Part shown: positions 1-7,938 of the stretch, piece after piece
How positions within the stretch are numbered: position 1 is the stretch's first letter
Layout of the letters: each line of letters starts with the position of its first letter
Notes under the pieces: model-generated
The model's database searches: none
Told to the model about the DNA's origin: nothing
The model's input: the letters and a program-made list of their open reading frames with translations, nothing else
Assembly (NCBI GenBank): GCA_028724585.1
Contig: JAQYCQ010000030.1
Location: 1-63,882, forward strand
Length of the DNA stretch: 63,882 nucleotides
Direction: 5' to 3'
DNA from: Bacillota bacterium
Lineage (GTDB): Bacteria; Bacillota; Clostridia; Peptostreptococcales; Anaerovoracaceae
Position numbers and translations under genes: made by a program

Positions 1-334
1 CATTGGAGATGATCGTAGATCTTCCCGCGAAGGCACCGCACCAGGAGATAAGGAAGATCACGGTCAGATCCACCGCTGCGCGTCAGACCGCCCCGGACTC
101 CGCTTCACTAAATTCCTGTAAAACGATACACCCGGGCTCACTCCCGGCGCGTCATTCTGCTTTTGCAGTTACTGCAGAGCAGTCTGATACGCGATTATTA
201 ATCGCGCCCGCCGCCCTTCGCCATGGACCCTCAACAACGCAAAAAGACCGGTATGAAATTTCATACCAGCCTTTCTGTTGTATGACGCGTTTCGCCGCGA
301 TTCCGGGAGCTAACTCCGCCCGCAGCCGAAATTT
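1..334. other. Left edge without a supported gene
   Basis: No reading frame here resembles a known protein. A short minus-strand stretch (about 1-88) could encode a hydrophobic N-terminus beginning at a GTG and running off the left edge, but it has no convincing ribosome-binding site and I do not call it. Two perfect dyads are visible. One is at 190-206 (arms CGCGATTA, central T). The other is at 250-267 and is listed separately as a terminator. Confidence 0.4.
241..267 (-). terminator. Palindromic terminator after the FeoA-like gene
   Basis: GGTATGAAATTTCATACC (250-267) is a perfect 18-bp palindrome. On the minus strand it is followed by CCGGTCTTTTT, the layout of a rho-independent terminator. 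It lies 68 bp beyond the stop codon of the FeoA-like gene. Confidence 0.6.
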
Positions 335-562
335 CTACGCTGAAAGCCTGTTCACCTTAATTTTAAAAGCCGTATCGGCATCCATCGCGTAACGCTTGCC
401 GTTGCAGCGGACTATCGCGCTTCCGTCAGGCATATGCCTGAGGACCATGAGAATATCGTCCTCCTGTATGCCGCAGAATTTTCTCAGCTGCTCACCCAGC
501 TTGCCGATCATCCATACGATTCTTCCCCGCTGTCCGTTTTTCATCTGTGTCAGATCTGTCAT
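335..562 (-). CDS. FeoA-like SH3-fold protein
   Basis: A 75-residue protein with the FeoA pattern: an N-terminal 'G-x-x-G-R-I' strand, a central Leu-rich helix (GKLGEQLRKFCGI), then a 'D-D-I-L-M-V' strand and a C-terminal strand ending KIKV. FeoA domains are small SH3-like cytosolic proteins that assist the ferrous-iron permease FeoB or form the C-terminal domain of DtxR-type regulators. No feoB is in the window, so a direct role in iron uptake is inference from the fold. AAAGGAAACC upstream supports the start. An 8-bp dyad at 675-694 lies about 110 bp upstream and may be its operator. Solitary FeoA paralogs are common in Clostridia. Confidence 0.65.
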   Translation of the reverse strand: MTDLTQMKNGQRGRIVWMIGKLGEQLRKFCGIQEDDILMVLRHMPDGSAIVRCNGKRYAMDADTAFKIKVNRLSA

Positions 563-674
563 GGTTTCCTTTCAGAGCCATTTATCCTGCACTGCTCGAC
601 TGTGCCGATCCTCAGGGGCGGCCTGTCTGGCCTGATCCCGCTGATTCTTTGAGACAATTTCAATTCTTGGTCGT

Positions 675-694
675 CTTGTTATTCCTATAACAAG
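675..694. promoter_or_regulatory. Operator-like dyad upstream of the FeoA-like gene
   Basis: CTTGTTAT-TCCT-ATAACAAG is a perfect 8-bp inverted repeat. On the minus strand it lies just downstream of a weak promoter-like pair (GTGACT, 17 bp, TATTAT), where a repressor would block transcription. An iron-responsive regulator is a guess from the neighbouring gene. Confidence 0.4.
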
Positions 695-795
695 TTTCTA
701 ATATAATATCGCGGAACAGTATTAAAGTCACGGCTAACTTTCCGCGATTTTTCAGCGGGTATTTTTCAGTTTTCAGCATACCCGGCCGGCAGTTT

Positions 796-825
796 ATGCG
801 GAGCATCTCCGTCAGCGGAGCTGAC
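796..825. repeat. C-GGA-G palindrome pair
   Basis: Two units of the dispersed palindrome family: ATG-CGGAG-CAT (796-806), CTCC, then GTCAG-CGGAG-CTGAC (811-825). The same two units in the same relative order occur at 13529-13557 and, on the other strand, at 14939-14967. Confidence 0.85.
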
Positions 826-864
826 AAAAAAACAGAGAGCCGAGAGCGGCTCCCTGTTTTTTTT
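826..864 (-). terminator. Terminator of the 3-hydroxyacyl-CoA dehydrogenase gene
   Basis: AGCCG-AGAG-CGGCT is extended by ACAG/CTGT and flanked by A-runs on the left and T-runs on the right, so it can work in both directions. It lies 95 bp past the stop codon of the dehydrogenase. Confidence 0.75.
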
Positions 865-958
865 CATAAATTCTGCTGTCAAAATTCTGTCGTGTGACAG
901 CAAATCTGGCATCGCGGTCACCGGAATATCCTCCTGGATACGCATCCAACAGTGCCTG

Positions 959-1927
959 TTACTTATTCTGCGAATAATCGTAAAAGCCCTTGCCGGTGCC
1001 GACACCCTTCTCGCCTTTGTCGATCTTCTCCTTGAGGATTCCTACAAAGACATTGAGAGGCGCGCCTTCTTCCTGTGCCTCAGGCTGCATGCGGCAGATA
1101 TTGTAGGCTGTATCCAGGCCTACGATGTCAAAGATCTCGAAAGGTCCCTTAGGAGCGCCGGTACCCAGCCTCCAGGTCTTGTCGATGGTCTCCGGGTCAG
1201 AAACTCCCTTGCCGAGCAGCATGCCTGCAGCATTCAGGAAAGGAATCAGAAGAGAGTTCAGCATATAGCCCGGCTGTTCCTTTTTGAGCTCCAGTGGGAT
1301 CATGTTGAGCTCTTTCGCAAAGGCGACCGTAGCTTCATATACCTCAGGCGCAGTCTCCGGTTCTCCCATGATCTCCGCCGTGTTCTGCCTCCAGATGGAG
1401 TTGGCAAAATGCATGGCGCAGAAACGGTCCGGCCTGCCGGTGAAAGGTGCCATCACGGAAGGAAGCAGGGTTGAGGAATTCGTAAGAAGAATGGTCTTTT
1501 CCGGAAGATAAGCCTGCATCTTTTTGAAGAGATCTTCCTTTGCGGTAAGGTCTTCCGACATGGCTTCGATCACAAAATCCGCGTCGGCAAAAGCCTTGCC
1601 CATATCGAGTTCGATATGGATAAGCTCCGCAAAGTTCTTCTTTGCCTTTGCGATCGCCTCATCTATCTTTTCCGCTGTAAGGTCGGCAGGGCTTTCGAAC
1701 AGGCCCCTCGGATAGAGGTAAGCCGCCATCGGGTTTCCGATCAGCTTTTTTGCCTCCTCTAGCTCAGCAAAAATTGCCGCCTCATAATGGTCGATCTTCG
1801 GCTGTGTGCGTCCGATAGAGCCTTCGCTTCTCAGCCAGAAGGTCGTGTCGTGCCCGGTATAGGCACTCATGAGACCGATCTGTACGCCAAGTACACCGCC
1901 GCCTGCAAGTACAACTTTTTTAGCCAT
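959..1927 (-). CDS. 3-hydroxyacyl-CoA dehydrogenase (3-hydroxybutyryl-CoA type)
   Basis: NAD(P)-dependent oxidation of 3-hydroxyacyl-CoA, or reduction of acetoacetyl-CoA in the butyrate direction. The 322-residue protein opens with a Rossmann nucleotide-binding site (GGGVLG near residue 8). It carries the 'VIEAMSED' strand, the 'MHFAN' segment that holds the catalytic His, and the C-terminal helical domain ending GKGFYDYS. It is about 40 residues longer than typical clostridial Hbd. The start is set at MAKKVVLAGG because GGAGAT precedes it; a longer in-frame extension lacks one. An extended -10 (TGGTATACT, rightmost base near 2000) lies upstream. No thiolase, crotonase or acyl-CoA dehydrogenase is nearby, so the exact substrate is open. 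Confidence 0.85.
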   Translation of the reverse strand: MAKKVVLAGGGVLGVQIGLMSAYTGHDTTFWLRSEGSIGRTQPKIDHYEAAIFAELEEAKKLIGNPMAAYLYPRGLFESPADLTAEKIDEAIAKAKKNFAELIHIELDMGKAFADADFVIEAMSEDLTAKEDLFKKMQAYLPEKTILLTNSSTLLPSVMAPFTGRPDRFCAMHFANSIWRQNTAEIMGEPETAPEVYEATVAFAKELNMIPLELKKEQPGYMLNSLLIPFLNAAGMLLGKGVSDPETIDKTWRLGTGAPKGPFEIFDIVGLDTAYNICRMQPEAQEEGAPLNVFVGILKEKIDKGEKGVGTGKGFYDYSQNK

Positions 1928-2126
1928 TGTTATCTCCTCTCTTTCATTTAATGTTTCCCGTATCATGTTCAAGGAAACGGTCTTTTCTGTAAGTATACCA
2001 TTACAGGGACGGGCCATGGATGTGAAACTTACAAAAAACTCTTTATGGCAGGTTCTGGCGGCTTAAATCGATTTTGGGGGTTTAAAGACTGCACTTTTCT
2101 TGACATCTCCATTTTTAAAATATTTT

Positions 2127-2990
2127 TTACCCCTTTTCAAAAACCGGAAAGTTTTTGTCTTTGCCATAATCCTCTATCTTCTTCATTGCTTTCAGTGTTT
2201 TCATATCCTCGTCAGAAATCACAAAATCAAGTTCGGAATTATCCTTCATATGCGCAGGGTTTGCTGTCTTCGGAAGGACCACTGCTCCCAGCTGAAGGTC
2301 ATATTTCAGGCAGAGCTGCGCAATGCTGACGCCATACTTATCCGCAATAGCTTTAACTTCTTCATTGCCAAGGATCGCCCCATGCGCTACCGGAGAATAC
2401 GCCTCGGCCAGAATGTCATTCTTATTGCAGAAATCAATCAATTCAAAAGGTGTGTTGCTGATATGGCACAGCACCTGGTTTACCATTGGTTTTACTGTAC
2501 AGGATGTGAGGATGTTTTCAAGATCGTCCTGCAGGAAATTAGAGAGGCCTATCGCTTTTACCTTACCTGCCTTATACGCATCCTCAAGGGCTCTCCACGC
2601 TTCCCGGTTTTCATTAAAATACCTGTTGTCAATGGAACGAAATTCCTTCCATGGCTGCGGAGCATGAATGATGACAAGGTCAATGTAGTCCAGCCCCAGT
2701 TTCTGCAAGGATTCATCGATAGAAGCTGATGCCGTTTCATAGGTCTTGTGCTCTGCCCGTACCTTTGTCGTCACAAAGATCTGTTCTCTGGGAACGCCGC
2801 AGGATGCAAGTCCTTTTCCGACACCTTCTTCGTTGCCATAAGCCTGTGCCGTATCGATATGCCGGTAGCCGATTTTTACCGCTTCGCACACAGCCTGCGC
2901 GGTCTGGTCGTTGTCCAGAAGCCATGTCCCAAGTCCCAGCTTCGGGATCTTAACTCCGTTTGAAAGTTCATATGTTTCATCAAATATCAT
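2127..2990 (-). CDS. Aldo/keto reductase
   Basis: An NADPH-dependent carbonyl reductase of the AKR superfamily, 287 residues, of the 2,5-diketo-gluconate-reductase/prostaglandin-F-synthase-like group. Visible family marks are 'KIPKLGLGTW' at the N-terminus, 'HIDTAQAYGNE' with the catalytic Asp and Tyr, 'FVTTKV' with the catalytic Lys, 'DLVIIHAP' with the catalytic His, and 'KAIGLSNF'. The start MIFDETYEL was chosen because GGAGG lies 8 bp upstream; upstream in-frame Met codons overlap the preceding gene. It is the last gene of the leftward operon beginning at 4695. Reduction of reactive aldehydes or ketones is the likely role; the substrate is unknown. Confidence 0.88.
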   Translation of the reverse strand: MIFDETYELSNGVKIPKLGLGTWLLDNDQTAQAVCEAVKIGYRHIDTAQAYGNEEGVGKGLASCGVPREQIFVTTKVRAEHKTYETASASIDESLQKLGLDYIDLVIIHAPQPWKEFRSIDNRYFNENREAWRALEDAYKAGKVKAIGLSNFLQDDLENILTSCTVKPMVNQVLCHISNTPFELIDFCNKNDILAEAYSPVAHGAILGNEEVKAIADKYGVSIAQLCLKYDLQLGAVVLPKTANPAHMKDNSELDFVISDEDMKTLKAMKKIEDYGKDKNFPVFEKG

Positions 2991-3006
2991 CGTTAAATCC
3001 TCCATG

Positions 3007-3765
3007 TTATCCAAGCTTACTGTATTCTTCGTCCGTCACCGGCTCCAGCCATTCATTAGAGGTGTTTTCCCCGGGGACAGCTACTGAAAGATGCGCAAAC
3101 CAGTTGTCCTTCTGGGCTCCATGCCAGTGCTTCACACCGGTCAAAATATTAATGACGTCTCCCGGTTTCAGACTTTGTGCTGCCTTACCTTCTTCCTGAT
3201 ACCAGCCGTACCCGCCGACACAGACAAGCATCTGTCCCCCGCCTTTATCTGCATGATGAATATGCCAGTTGTTCCGGCAGCCGGGCTCAAAGGTCACGTT
3301 ATGAATCGTAACCTGCTCATTCGTCAACGGAGCAAGATATGACTGCCCGATAAAATATTTTGCATATGCCTCGTTCGGCTCGCCGATCGGAAACATGATC
3401 TCCTTCTGGAACTTATCCTTAGCAGTCAGCACAGGCTCATCGTCTGTCCATATTTCTTTTGCAATATTGAAGACCGCCCACGCGACAGGCCATCCTGCAT
3501 AAAAAGCTGCCTGCGTAATGATAGCCGCAATCTCTGTTTTCGTAATGCCATTCTTCTTTGCGGTCATCAGATGGAACTTAAGAGAACTGTCCACAAGCCC
3601 TCTGCCCATAAAGACCGAAATAACGATCGTGCTCTTTGTCTTTAAATCGATTGTGTCGTCATTCCAGACTTGGCCGAACAGAATATCATCGTTATATCTT
3701 GCAAAATCCGGTGCGAACATTCCCAGCTTATCTCTGCCTGCCGTCTGTACGATTTTCCCAGCCAT
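3007..3765 (-). CDS. Carboxymuconolactone decarboxylase-like plus cupin fusion
   Basis: Two domains in 252 residues. The first about 110 residues match the alkylhydroperoxidase D/carboxymuconolactone-decarboxylase helical fold ('TKSTIVISVFMGRG', 'GITKTEIAAIITQAAFYAGWP'). The canonical redox Cys pair of AhpD is absent, so a peroxidase role is unlikely. The C-terminal half is a cupin with metal-ligand spacing 'NWHIHH' and 'KHWHG'. Such CMD-cupin fusions are often called cupin or carboxymuconolactone decarboxylase family proteins of unknown substrate. It lies between the flavodoxin-like and aldo/keto reductase genes of the TetR-linked operon. Confidence 0.82.
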   Translation of the reverse strand: MAGKIVQTAGRDKLGMFAPDFARYNDDILFGQVWNDDTIDLKTKSTIVISVFMGRGLVDSSLKFHLMTAKKNGITKTEIAAIITQAAFYAGWPVAWAVFNIAKEIWTDDEPVLTAKDKFQKEIMFPIGEPNEAYAKYFIGQSYLAPLTNEQVTIHNVTFEPGCRNNWHIHHADKGGGQMLVCVGGYGWYQEEGKAAQSLKPGDVINILTGVKHWHGAQKDNWFAHLSVAVPGENTSNEWLEPVTDEEYSKLG

Positions 3766-3779
3766 TTATCTTTTCCTCC

Positions 3780-4319
3780 TTAAATGGATTTCCCCGTTTC
3801 ATATGCTTTCTGAAGTGCTTTATGCCCCTGTATCTCACCCGGAGCGCCAACGCCTCCTGCGAAGATCGTCCCGGCAAGCTGTGCCTTCGGGAAGCAGTCC
3901 ACCCAACCCTGTATTGCTGTTACAGAGCCTTCTGCCGTCTTACTTTCATCTTCATGCGCTGCGCTTAGGAAATAGACATCCCTGAACCTGTAATCAGCTG
4001 GGAACAGCGGATTCAGGCGATCCAGCATGGTTTTCAGCTGTCCGGAAATGCTGTAGTAATAGACCGGAGATGCAAAGGCAAGGACATCCGCATTTTTTAC
4101 CTTATCGACGATCTCTGCGGCATCATCCTTCAAAACACATTTTCCGGTCTTCTGGCAGGCAAGACATCCAATGCAGTATTTGACATTTTTTCCTTTCAGA
4201 CTGATCGTTTCGACTTCATTCCCTGCATCCTTTGCTCCCTTCGCGAATGATTCCGCAAGGTTATCGGAATTGCTGCCTTTCCTCAGGCTTGATGTAATGA
4301 TCACTAATTTCTTCGCCAT
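3780..4319 (-). CDS. Flavodoxin-fold NAD(P)H-dependent oxidoreductase
   Basis: A 179-residue flavodoxin-fold protein of the NADPH-dependent FMN reductase/iron-sulfur-flavoprotein group. The FMN phosphate loop is 'TSSLRKGSNSDNL' (residues 9-21). It is followed by 'CIGCLACQKTGKCV', the compact four-Cys segment that in iron-sulfur flavoproteins binds a [4Fe-4S] cluster, then 'ASPVYYYSISGQLKTMLDRL', which contacts the flavin ring. It probably passes electrons to small organic or quinone-like substrates. Second gene of the operon; 14 bp separate it from the CMD-cupin gene. Confidence 0.85.
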   Translation of the reverse strand: MAKKLVIITSSLRKGSNSDNLAESFAKGAKDAGNEVETISLKGKNVKYCIGCLACQKTGKCVLKDDAAEIVDKVKNADVLAFASPVYYYSISGQLKTMLDRLNPLFPADYRFRDVYFLSAAHEDESKTAEGSVTAIQGWVDCFPKAQLAGTIFAGGVGAPGEIQGHKALQKAYETGKSI

Positions 4320-4335
4320 GTTATCTGCCTCCTTC

Positions 4336-4695
4336 TTATCCTGCCCTCTCTATTCTGAGGCGTATACTCTCCGGAAATCCCCTTACAAACTCGATATCAC
4401 TGTCGTCAATATGAGCAATTACCATCGTCCCTTTATAATTGTCTGACGTTTTTTCTCCGTCGAAGAACACCCTCAACCATCCTCCGGCTATAGAAATGTC
4501 TCCATCCTTCCAGCCGGACTGTGTTTCTTCCGGATCGAAGCAGCCAATGGCAGTAGAAAAATGATAATCCACTTTACCGCGTACCCCGGAGACAGTGATC
4601 GGAAGTCTTCTCATAAAATCTCGTGCAGCAACTGTATCATTCAGGCTGGCGTTAATGATGACATTTTCTGTTTTCAAGACGACTTTGTTTTTCAT
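4336..4695 (-). CDS. Cyclophilin-like fold protein
   Basis: A 119-residue protein resembling the bacterial cyclophilin-like family (the group including TM1367): 'NDTVAARDFMRRLPIT' near the N-terminus, 'GDISIAGGWLRVFFDG' in the middle and 'GTMVIAHID' near the C-terminus. The family has a cyclophilin beta-barrel, but peptidyl-prolyl isomerase activity is not established. Members commonly sit beside flavodoxin-like and aldo/keto reductase genes, as here. First gene of the leftward operon; a TTGATT/TATATT promoter lies about 45 bp upstream of its start. Confidence 0.72.
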   Translation of the reverse strand: MKNKVVLKTENVIINASLNDTVAARDFMRRLPITVSGVRGKVDYHFSTAIGCFDPEETQSGWKDGDISIAGGWLRVFFDGEKTSDNYKGTMVIAHIDDSDIEFVRGFPESIRLRIERAG

Positions 4696-4738
4696 GGTTT
4701 CTCAAAATGTCCTCGTGTTGTTTTATTCTCCTGGGGAC

Positions 4739-4767
4739 AATATAATATGGATACAAAGGTCAATCAA
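4739..4767 (-). promoter_or_regulatory. Promoter of the TetR-linked redox operon
   Basis: On the minus strand TTGATT (4762-4767) and TATATT (4739-4744) are separated by 17 bp. Transcription would start near 4733 and read the cyclophilin-like, flavodoxin-like, CMD-cupin and aldo/keto reductase genes. Confidence 0.6.
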
Positions 4768-4799
4768 TTGCCAGCATTTATATTATGGGGTTTATGCCA

Positions 4800-4815
4800 C
4801 ACATTTTGAAATGTG
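4800..4815. promoter_or_regulatory. Inverted repeat, candidate TetR operator
   Basis: CACATTTTGAAATGTG has perfect 7-bp arms (CACATTT/AAATGTG) around a 2-bp centre. It lies in the divergent gap between the operon and its regulator, about 30 bp upstream of both the regulator start and the -35 box of the operon. Size and position suit a TetR-family operator. Confidence 0.5.
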
Positions 4816-4845
4816 GACATTTTCTCCGTCCAGGGAGCAGAACAC

Positions 4846-5418
4846 ATGGAAGAAACAGAAAAAACAGACCTGCGTGTAAAGAAAACACGGGCAGCCATAA
4901 AGAACGCTTTCAAAGAAATGATCATGGAGATGAGCCCATCAGAGATCCAGGTCAAGGAACTTGCAGAGCGGGCTCAGATCCACCGCAAGACTTTCTATCT
5001 GCACTATACCTGCATTGAAGCTCTTTTTGAAGACATGATCCAGGACGTTGCCAACGCCTACTATGAAAAAATCGATACGATCCCCGCAGATATGCCCATG
5101 AAAGAAGTCAATCGGGTATTTTTTGAATACTTCAGTAATGCGGAGCCTTACGTTGAAAGACTGATGTGTGCTCCGGAATACCAGGAATTCTTTGACAAGA
5201 CGCTGCGCGTCACGCTGATGCAGCACAACCGGGCAAGGCATAATCCTTATTCTTATCTTCCGCAGGAAGAACAGAATATCATCAATATCTTTCTGACCAA
5301 GAGTTCCAACAACATGTATCGCCAGTGGGTTTCAGACGGAAAGAAGATCCCGTTGGACAGGATCATTGACCTGACCGGTGAACTGCTTACGCATGGGATC
5401 AGTGAACTTGCGAAATAA
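4846..5418 (+). CDS. TetR/AcrR family transcriptional regulator
   Basis: A 190-residue one-component repressor. Residues about 8-60 form the TetR helix-turn-helix ('TRAAIKNAFKEMI ... IQVKELAERAQIHRKTFYLHY'). The rest is a helical ligand-binding domain with a C-terminus unlike named subfamilies. GGAG lies 9 bp before the chosen ATG; an upstream in-frame ATG at 4813 overlaps the candidate operator and lacks such a site. It is divergent from the redox operon it most likely controls. The inducer is unknown; an electrophile or quinone is plausible from the regulated enzymes. Confidence 0.85.
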   Translation: MEETEKTDLRVKKTRAAIKNAFKEMIMEMSPSEIQVKELAERAQIHRKTFYLHYTCIEALFEDMIQDVANAYYEKIDTIPADMPMKEVNRVFFEYFSNAEPYVERLMCAPEYQEFFDKTLRVTLMQHNRARHNPYSYLPQEEQNIINIFLTKSSNNMYRQWVSDGKKIPLDRIIDLTGELLTHGISELAK

Positions 5419-5426
5419 ATTCGTAA

Positions 5427-5786
5427 ACTGATCACGACAATAATCCCGCCGCCAAAAATATTAACAATATCATTCAAGGCTATTCCATCGGTGACAAACG
5501 AACAAATGCCGATATGCCCTATGTCCATTGATCTGGAGGGCAACATTATACAGGCAAGCGAAACGGCAATGGGCGTGATGGCGTCCCTACTCCGCATCCT
5601 ACTTTGATCGGCGGCAAGGATCCGCAGGTCCAAATGGCAGAGATCGTTCATATACAGGGCGGTAAATTTGCATCCTATGATAACCAGAGCGGACATTACA
5701 AGCCAAGCAAAAAATCCATGAGTGTTGCAGGCGAGGCGTTTGGAAAACTGTCTCCGTCACTCTTTAAGAAAAAGCGAGGTAAGTAA
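5427..5786 (+). pseudogene. Decayed C-terminal tail of a polymorphic toxin
   Basis: The translated sequence carries blocks seen at the ends of contact-dependent or Rhs-type toxin tips: an Asn-rich lead, 'LEGNIIQAS', 'PTPHPTLIGGKDPQVQ' and 'SGHYKPSKKS'. The blocks lie in two frames. The main frame is open from 5427, meets TGA at 5529-5531, continues in the +1 frame over about 5524-5562, and returns to the first frame to the stop at 5784-5786. There is no start codon and no N-terminal delivery domain. I read this as the 3' remnant of a toxin gene with at least two indels. Its stop is one base from the next gene's ATG, the usual toxin-immunity layout. The family match is from memory. Confidence 0.5.
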
Positions 5787-5787
5787 T

Positions 5788-6249
5788 ATGAATAACTCAA
5801 TAGAAGACTACACTGCATACCTTTTTGGCTGTAAGTTTGCGGATGATGCATTTGACCCGGACGGTCAGGAAGATCACCTGAAGAAATCCTGGGAGCTTTT
5901 CGACCTTTATTCCTGGTCAGAAATCTTCCCGGTATGGTTCCAGTACCTACAGCAGAAATGTAAAATCGTACCCGATGTCATCAATTTCGTCAACCTATAC
6001 ATATATTACGACGCAGCAGACAAGCCTATATCCAATCCAATAGAATTTATCAGTTATCTGTATTACAGAGTGGATATGGATCAATACTGGGACGAAGCAG
6101 GTGATTTGTTTGATGGTCTTGCAATCAATATTCTCTCCCACAATGGATATCTGGATATAGAAAAAGATCCTTATTATACCCCTCTGAAAGATGAACGTAT
6201 CCAGCGCTTTATCTCTGACTGGAAAACTGGGAAAGTATCTGTTCAATAA
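5788..6249 (+). CDS. Putative immunity protein to a degraded toxin
   Basis: An intact 153-residue acidic, aromatic-rich cytosolic protein with no signal peptide or membrane segment ('YTAYLFGCKFADDAF', 'VDMDQYWDEAGDLFDGLAINI'). GAGGT precedes the ATG. I cannot assign a family. Small acidic proteins immediately downstream of toxin tips are typically immunity proteins that neutralise the toxin, and the upstream toxin remnant supports that reading. It may be retained as an orphan immunity gene protecting against neighbours that carry the toxin. Confidence 0.55.
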   Translation: MNNSIEDYTAYLFGCKFADDAFDPDGQEDHLKKSWELFDLYSWSEIFPVWFQYLQQKCKIVPDVINFVNLYIYYDAADKPISNPIEFISYLYYRVDMDQYWDEAGDLFDGLAINILSHNGYLDIEKDPYYTPLKDERIQRFISDWKTGKVSVQ

Positions 6250-6309
6250 AGGCTTACTTATGTTGTTGCTGCAGGCCTACAGTCAAAGGTCTGTAGCTGT
6301 TTCAACTTT

Positions 6310-6329
6310 TTGCGACCAACTTGCGACCA
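6310..6329. repeat. Tandem TTGCGACCA repeat beside guaA
   Basis: TTGCGACCA occurs at 6310-6318 and again at 6321-6329. Similar closely spaced direct repeats are found near integrase genes and attachment sites in Bacillota elements. No integrase gene is present here, so a relic of an integration event is only a suggestion. Confidence 0.3.
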
Positions 6330-6330
6330 C

Positions 6331-6366
6331 GAAAAAAACAAGAACCCCGCCTGGCAGGCGGGGTTC
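6331..6366 (-). terminator. guaBA operon terminator
   Basis: GAACCCCGCC-TGGCA-GGCGGGGTTC is a perfect 10-bp stem, followed on the minus strand by TTGTTTTTTTCG. It lies 12 bp beyond the guaA stop. Confidence 0.9.
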
Positions 6367-6378
6367 AAGCGTTTATTA

Positions 6379-7923
6379 TCATTCCAACTCTATAGTTCCA
6401 GGCGGTTTGCTCGTGCAGTCGTAGAGCACGCGGTTTACGCCTTTTACTTCGTTGACGATCCTGTTCGTGACCTTGCTGAGCACTTCCCATGGGATCTGGG
6501 CCGCGTCAGCTGTCATGAAATCGCTGGTATTTACCGCTCTGAGAGCGATAGCGTAATCGTAGGTCCTGAAATCGCCCATTACGCCTACCGAACGCATGTT
6601 GGTCAGGGCCGCGAAATACTGGCCGAGGCCCTTGTCGAGGCCTGCCTTGGCGATCTCCTCACGGTAGATAGCGTCAGCTTCCTGTACGATCTTGACCTTT
6701 TCCTCTGTCACCTCGCCAATGATCCTAATCCCGAGACCCGGGCCAGGGAAAGGCTGGCGGCTTACCAGATACTCAGGGATGCCCAGCTCACGGCCTACCT
6801 GGCGTACCTCGTCCTTGAAGAGCATCCTCAGCGGCTCTATGATCTCTTTGAAATCTACGTGATCAGGCAGTCCGCCTACGTTGTGGTGGGACTTTATCGT
6901 AGCCGACTTGCCCAGGCCGGACTCTATGACGTCAGGATAGATAGTGCCCTGTACAAGATAGTCTACAGCGCCGATCTTTTTAGCTTCTTCCTCAAATACG
7001 CGGATGAACTCTTCGCCGATGATCTTCCTCTTCTGCTCAGGCTCTGTCACGCCCTTGAGCTTATCGTAAAAGCGCTGCTGTACATTTACGCGGACGAAGT
7101 TCACGTCATAAGGGCCGTCAGGTCCGAATACAGCTTCTACCTCGTCGCCTTCGTCCTTTCTCAGCAGGCCCTGGTCTACGAATACGCAGGTCAGCTGTTT
7201 GCCGATGGCTTTAGACATGAGCACGGCGGCCACCGATGAGTCTACGCCGCCGGAAAGCGCGCAGAGCGCGCGTCCGTTTCCGACTTTTTCACGGATGGCT
7301 TCTATAGAGCTTTCCACGAAGGAATCCATCTTCCAGTCGCCCAGGCATCCGCATACCCTGAATACGAAATTAGACAGGATCTTCTGGCCTTCTACAGAAT
7401 GTGTCACTTCCGGATGGAACTGGACAGCGTAGAAGCACTTGTCCTCGTTTTCCATGGCAGCTACAGGGCAGTTGTCAGTGGAAGCTGTTACCTTGAAGCC
7501 CTCCGGAACCTTTGAGATATAATCGGTATGGCTCATCCAGGCTATGTTGTTTTCGGACACGTCGTGCATGAGCAGGGACGCGGCATCCTTTACGTGGACC
7601 ATAGTCCTGCCGTACTCGCTGACCTTAGCCGTCTCCACTGTGCCGCCGAGCTGGTGGGCCATCATCTGGGCGCCGTAGCAGATGCCCAGGATAGGAATGC
7701 CCAGATCGTACAGCTTCATATCCGCCGCCGGCGAGTCTTCCTTGTAGACGCTGTTTGGGCCGCCTGTGAAGATGATGCCGTCCGGACGGTTTTCTTCTAT
7801 TTTCTCTAGTGCTTTTGTATATGAAACGACTTCGGCATAGACCTTGAGATCCCTGACACGCCTGGCGATCAGCTGGTTGTACTGGCCGCCGAAGTCAATG
7901 ACCATAATAGACTGGTGTTTCAT
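6379..7923 (-). CDS. guaA: GMP synthase (glutamine-hydrolysing)
   Basis: Converts XMP to GMP using ATP and glutamine, the last step of guanine nucleotide synthesis. The 514-residue length is normal for the two-domain enzyme. A class-I glutaminase has its Cys in 'GICYGAQ' (about residue 82) and His/Glu in 'FHPEVTHS'. It is followed by the ATP pyrophosphatase loop 'ALSGGVDSS' and the dimerisation domain ending '[11 protein letters not shown]'. It lies 15 bp downstream of guaB in one operon. The 3' end of guaA is a known integration site for genomic islands, and an accessory-looking block lies just beyond it. Confidence 0.97.
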   Translation of the reverse strand: MKHQSIMVIDFGGQYNQLIARRVRDLKVYAEVVSYTKALEKIEENRPDGIIFTGGPNSVYKEDSPAADMKLYDLGIPILGICYGAQMMAHQLGGTVETAKVSEYGRTMVHVKDAASLLMHDVSENNIAWMSHTDYISKVPEGFKVTASTDNCPVAAMENEDKCFYAVQFHPEVTHSVEGQKILSNFVFRVCGCLGDWKMDSFVESSIEAIREKVGNGRALCALSGGVDSSVAAVLMSKAIGKQLTCVFVDQGLLRKDEGDEVEAVFGPDGPYDVNFVRVNVQQRFYDKLKGVTEPEQKRKIIGEEFIRVFEEEAKKIGAVDYLVQGTIYPDVIESGLGKSATIKSHHNVGGLPDHVDFKEIIEPLRMLFKDEVRQVGRELGIPEYLVSRQPFPGPGLGIRIIGEVTEEKVKIVQEADAIYREEIAKAGLDKGLGQYFAALTNMRSVGVMGDFRTYDYAIALRAVNTSDFMTADAAQIPWEVLSKVTNRIVNEVKGVNRVLYDCTSKPPGTIELE

Positions 7924-7938
7924 GATCTGCTCCTTAGC

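Noticed and set aside
3-392. 129-codon open frame on the plus strand at the left edge
   Set aside because: It overlaps the minus-strand FeoA-like gene and its terminator, has no ribosome site or recognisable domain, and contains the 18-bp palindrome at 250-267.
5253-5696. 147-codon minus-strand frame overlapping the TetR gene and the toxin remnant
   Set aside because: It is antisense to a clear TetR C-terminus and to conserved toxin blocks, and its own sequence matches nothing.
6310-7239. 309-codon plus-strand frame opposite guaA
   Set aside because: It lies entirely antisense to guaA, whose protein is unmistakable; high third-position G+C opens such shadow frames.
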